Positions 21,874-23,554 of a DNA stretch of 23,554 bases are shown here, piece after piece (position 1 is the stretch's first letter; the number at the start of each line of letters is the position of its first letter). The position numbers and the translations under genes are program-made. This DNA is from Anthropogastromicrobium sp963626545 (GTDB lineage: Bacteria > Bacillota > Clostridia > Lachnospirales > Lachnospiraceae), in NCBI GenBank assembly GCA_963626545.1, contig CAVFYJ010000051.1, positions 1 through 23,554 of the forward strand, written 5' to 3'. Under the pieces are notes generated by a model. That model was given only the letters and a program-made list of their open reading frames with translations. It was not told where the DNA came from and did no database searches.

Positions 21874-22881
21874 ATGGAGAACAAAGAAAATATGAACGTC
21901 AAGGATTTAAACTGGGCAGTTCTCGGAACGGGTGTAATCGCAAACGAGATGGCACAGGCACTTCAGAAGATGGGAAAATCATTGTATGCGGTAGGAAACA
22001 GAACGCATCAGAAGGCAGTAGAGTTTGCTTCAAAATATGGGATTTCAAAGGTGTACGACTCGATTGACGATATGTTTGAGGATGAGAATACCGATATTAT
22101 TTATATCACCAGCCCGCATAATACGCACTACGCGTTTATGAAAAAGGCATTGGAGCATGGCAAGCATTTGTTTGTCGAGAAGTCAATCACGTTAAATAGC
22201 AAAGAATTAAATGAGATGATTGATCTGGCACAGGAGAAGCACTTGATTCTGGCAGAGGCAATGACCATCTGGCATATGCCAATTTATAAAAAGCTCTGGG
22301 AGCTTATCCGATCAAATGAATTGGGAAAGGTTCAAATGATTACAATGAACTTTGGAAGCTTCAAGGAATATGATATGAACAATCGCTTCTTTAACATGAA
22401 TCTGGCGGGCGGAGCACTTCTTGATATCGGTGTGTATGCGCTTTCGATTGTGCGAAGCTTTATGGATGAGAAGCCAGACGAGATTTTGAGCCAGTGGAGA
22501 CCATCGCCTACTGGATCAGACGAACAGGCAACGATTCTTCTGAAAAATTCGCAGGGACAGATGGCAACGGTAGCACTTTCGATGCATTCCAAGCAGCCAA
22601 AGCGTGCGATGATCAGCTGTGAAAATGGCTATATCGAGATTATGGAATATCCGCGCGCACAGAAAGCAACGATCACGGATGCCGAGACTGGAAAAAAGAC
22701 CGAGATTGCGTGTGGCAGCACAGCAGACGCGCTGTACTATGAGATGATGGATATGGAAGCGGCAGTAAAGACGAAAGATGTGTCCGCAATGCAGCTAACT
22801 TACACAAAAGATGTTATGAATATTATGACAAAGCTTCGTAAAGAATGGGGAATGAAGTACCCAGATGAAAATTGGGACTAA
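21874..22881 (+). CDS. Gfo/Idh/MocA family NAD(P)-dependent oxidoreductase
   Basis: A 335-aa cytoplasmic dehydrogenase. The Rossmann motif is WAVLGTGVIANEMA (14-27), and the catalytic Lys lies in LFVEKSITLN (K103), with Ser in place of the usual Pro of the EKP motif. GGALLDIGVYAL provides the conserved Asp of the C-terminal substrate domain. Length is normal. The ATG follows TTAGGAGGCGCGGAAG. It is monocistronic and the substrate, probably a sugar or polyol, cannot be told from sequence. Relatives of this subgroup include trans-dihydrobenzenediol dehydrogenase-like proteins. Confidence 0.93.
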   Translation: MENKENMNVKDLNWAVLGTGVIANEMAQALQKMGKSLYAVGNRTHQKAVEFASKYGISKVYDSIDDMFEDENTDIIYITSPHNTHYAFMKKALEHGKHLFVEKSITLNSKELNEMIDLAQEKHLILAEAMTIWHMPIYKKLWELIRSNELGKVQMITMNFGSFKEYDMNNRFFNMNLAGGALLDIGVYALSIVRSFMDEKPDEILSQWRPSPTGSDEQATILLKNSQGQMATVALSMHSKQPKRAMISCENGYIEIMEYPRAQKATITDAETGKKTEIACGSTADALYYEMMDMEAAVKTKDVSAMQLTYTKDVMNIMTKLRKEWGMKYPDENWD

Positions 22882-22929
22882 CTGGGAGTACAGAAGTGAA
22901 GAGAGTTCAAACAAGTTAAATTAAGCCAG

Positions 22930-22976
22930 AAAGCATAACAGCCCGCTTCGTTTCGGAAGCGGGCTGTTATGCTTTT
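22930..22976. terminator. strong bidirectional intrinsic terminator
   Basis: A perfect 19-bp stem (22931-22949 with 22956-22974) with the centre GCCCGCTTC / GAAGCGGGC, a 6-nt loop, TTTT on the plus side and AAAG on the other. It separates the convergent oxidoreductase and DUF1622 genes and serves both. Confidence 0.92.
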
Positions 22977-22992
22977 GCTACTGTGTTTGCCG

Positions 22993-23379
22993 TTACTTTT
23001 CCTTTGCTTTTTCCTGAAGTGCTGCATGTTCGCGCTCAGCGTGCTCTGTCTGGCGCTCCATTTTCAGCTCCCAGTGAATCAGGAATGTCAAAAGCGCACG
23101 AAGCACAATAACGGCTCCGAGGATGCTTAATTCCTCAATCGTGTGGGAGACAACGGTTTTCAGGATCTCTCCGGCCATCTTAAATTCAAGAGACAGTGCC
23201 AGCGTTTCTGCCAGGTCGATCTTTACTCTTGTATCATCTGAATTGAGACCGGAACGGATAAATTTGATGAAAGATTTAATCGTTCCGTAGGCAACGATGA
23301 ATACGCCGATCAGCTCTAAGATCGGGACGAGATACGAGATGACACCCTCAAGAATAATGTCAAGAAATTCTGCTGTCAT
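22993..23379 (-). CDS. DUF1622 family membrane protein
   Basis: A 128-aa membrane protein of a family (PF07784) with no established function. Three hydrophobic segments are visible: about 13-34 (VISYLVPILELIGVFIVAYGTI), a weaker one near 57-66 and 82-102 (ELSILGAVIVLRALLTFLIHWEL). Between them is the family-typical IDLAETLALSLEFKMAGEILKT. The tail (103-128) is Glu/Lys/Gln-rich and cytoplasmic. The ATG has AGGAGG about 8 nt upstream. It has its own promoter with an operator-like dyad, and shares a terminator with the convergent gene. Confidence 0.92.
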   Translation of the reverse strand: MTAEFLDIILEGVISYLVPILELIGVFIVAYGTIKSFIKFIRSGLNSDDTRVKIDLAETLALSLEFKMAGEILKTVVSHTIEELSILGAVIVLRALLTFLIHWELKMERQTEHAEREHAALQEKAKEK

Positions 23380-23388
23380 AACAAAATC

Positions 23389-23428
23389 CTCCTGTGTATA
23401 CTAATCCCTATCATAGTATACGCAGGAG
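23389..23428. promoter_or_regulatory. large dyad over the DUF1622 promoter, candidate operator
   Basis: GTATACTA (23396-23403) and TAGTATAC (23414-23421) are exact inverse complements; the arms extend past one T-G mismatch through CTCCTG and CAGGAG to 15 positions each side. The dyad covers the -10, the predicted start and the ribosome site. Confidence 0.6.
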
Positions 23429-23438
23429 AAAATAGCAA
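23410..23438 (-). promoter_or_regulatory. promoter of the DUF1622 gene
   Basis: Minus-strand TTGCTA (23438-23433), 17 nt, TATGAT (23415-23410). Confidence 0.6.
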
Positions 23439-23440
23439 GA

Positions 23441-23490
23441 AAAATAGAAAAAATTAGAAAGAATTAGAAAAAATTAGAGAAATTAAAAAA
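23441..23490. repeat. phased 10-bp A-tract repeats
   Basis: Consecutive decamers AAAATAGAAA, AAATTAGAAA, GAATTAGAAA, AAATTAGAGA and AATTAAAAAA keep TAGA at exactly 10-bp steps. They lie directly upstream of the DUF1622 -35 and would bend DNA or act as an UP element. Confidence 0.75.
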
Positions 23491-23502
23491 TATCCTTATT
23501 TT

Positions 23503-23554
23503 TTAGGAATCTGGCGCGGGAATCCTCGGCCATTCAATGACCGAGATGAAAGCG
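23503..23554 (-). CDS. possible C-terminal end of a gene running in from the window edge
   Basis: An open minus-strand frame enters from the edge and ends at TAA 23503-23505, reading AFISVIEWPRIPAPDS. Seventeen codons are too few to support a gene, and a second short frame (ATG at about 23536, reading MAEDSRARFLKNKDIF) overlaps it. A small dyad CTCGG/CCGAG is present here. Undecided. Confidence 0.2.
   Translation of the reverse strand, partial: AFISVIEWPRIPAPDS

Overview
The window reads as chromosomal DNA of a Gram-positive anaerobic Clostridia member, most likely Lachnospiraceae. This is inferred from gene content: a rotary V/A-type ATPase operon, LytTR regulation, a DUF1622 protein, a cytidylate-kinase-like gene next to trmB, strong AGGAGG ribosome sites, consensus sigma-A promoters and AT-rich spacers. 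No species is claimed.

Layout. (1) 1-1.9 kb, minus strand: a 3'-truncated tRNA-Lys(CTT) with its own promoter, a doubtful small Cys-rich ORF, then trmB and a cytidylate-kinase-like gene as a two-gene operon. (2) 2.07-11.18 kb, plus strand: a complete nine-gene V/A-type ATPase operon in the order stalk(G/H)-C-I-K-F-E-A-B-D, from a near-consensus promoter to a strong intrinsic terminator. Its irregular points are a non-ATG start on subunit C (GTG overlapping the ribosome site, or AUU), a 282-bp hairpin-rich spacer before the proteolipid gene, and a very long hairpin between F and E that may separate the membrane half from the catalytic half. (3) 11.2-15.9 kb: a more AT-rich accessory island with an XRE regulator, a divergent small membrane/coiled-coil protein, two unrelated AAA ATPases that each end in a nuclease-fold domain (DUF4143 type and DUF234 type), a Fic-family N-terminal remnant, a 12-bp tandem array and several copies of a dispersed intergenic repeat. 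(4) 16.0-18.8 kb: a complete polar amino-acid ABC importer (lipoprotein, permease, ATPase) with promoter and hairpin terminator. (5) 18.8-22.9 kb: a DUF4038/GH140-type glycosidase, a small exported unknown, an orphan LytTR regulator whose phospho-acceptor Asp is replaced by Glu, and a Gfo/Idh/MocA oxidoreductase. (6) 22.9-23.55 kb: a strong bidirectional terminator, a DUF1622 membrane protein with a large promoter dyad and phased A-tracts upstream, and the edge of a further sequence.

How they work together: the ATPase is the only multi-subunit machine and every expected subunit is present once. The importer is self-contained. The island genes look independently promoted and were probably acquired or retained as single-gene modules; I see no proof that they form one system. 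The best candidates for something undescribed are the ntpI-ntpK spacer, the dispersed hairpin-repeat family around the island, and the Glu-substituted orphan LytTR regulator.
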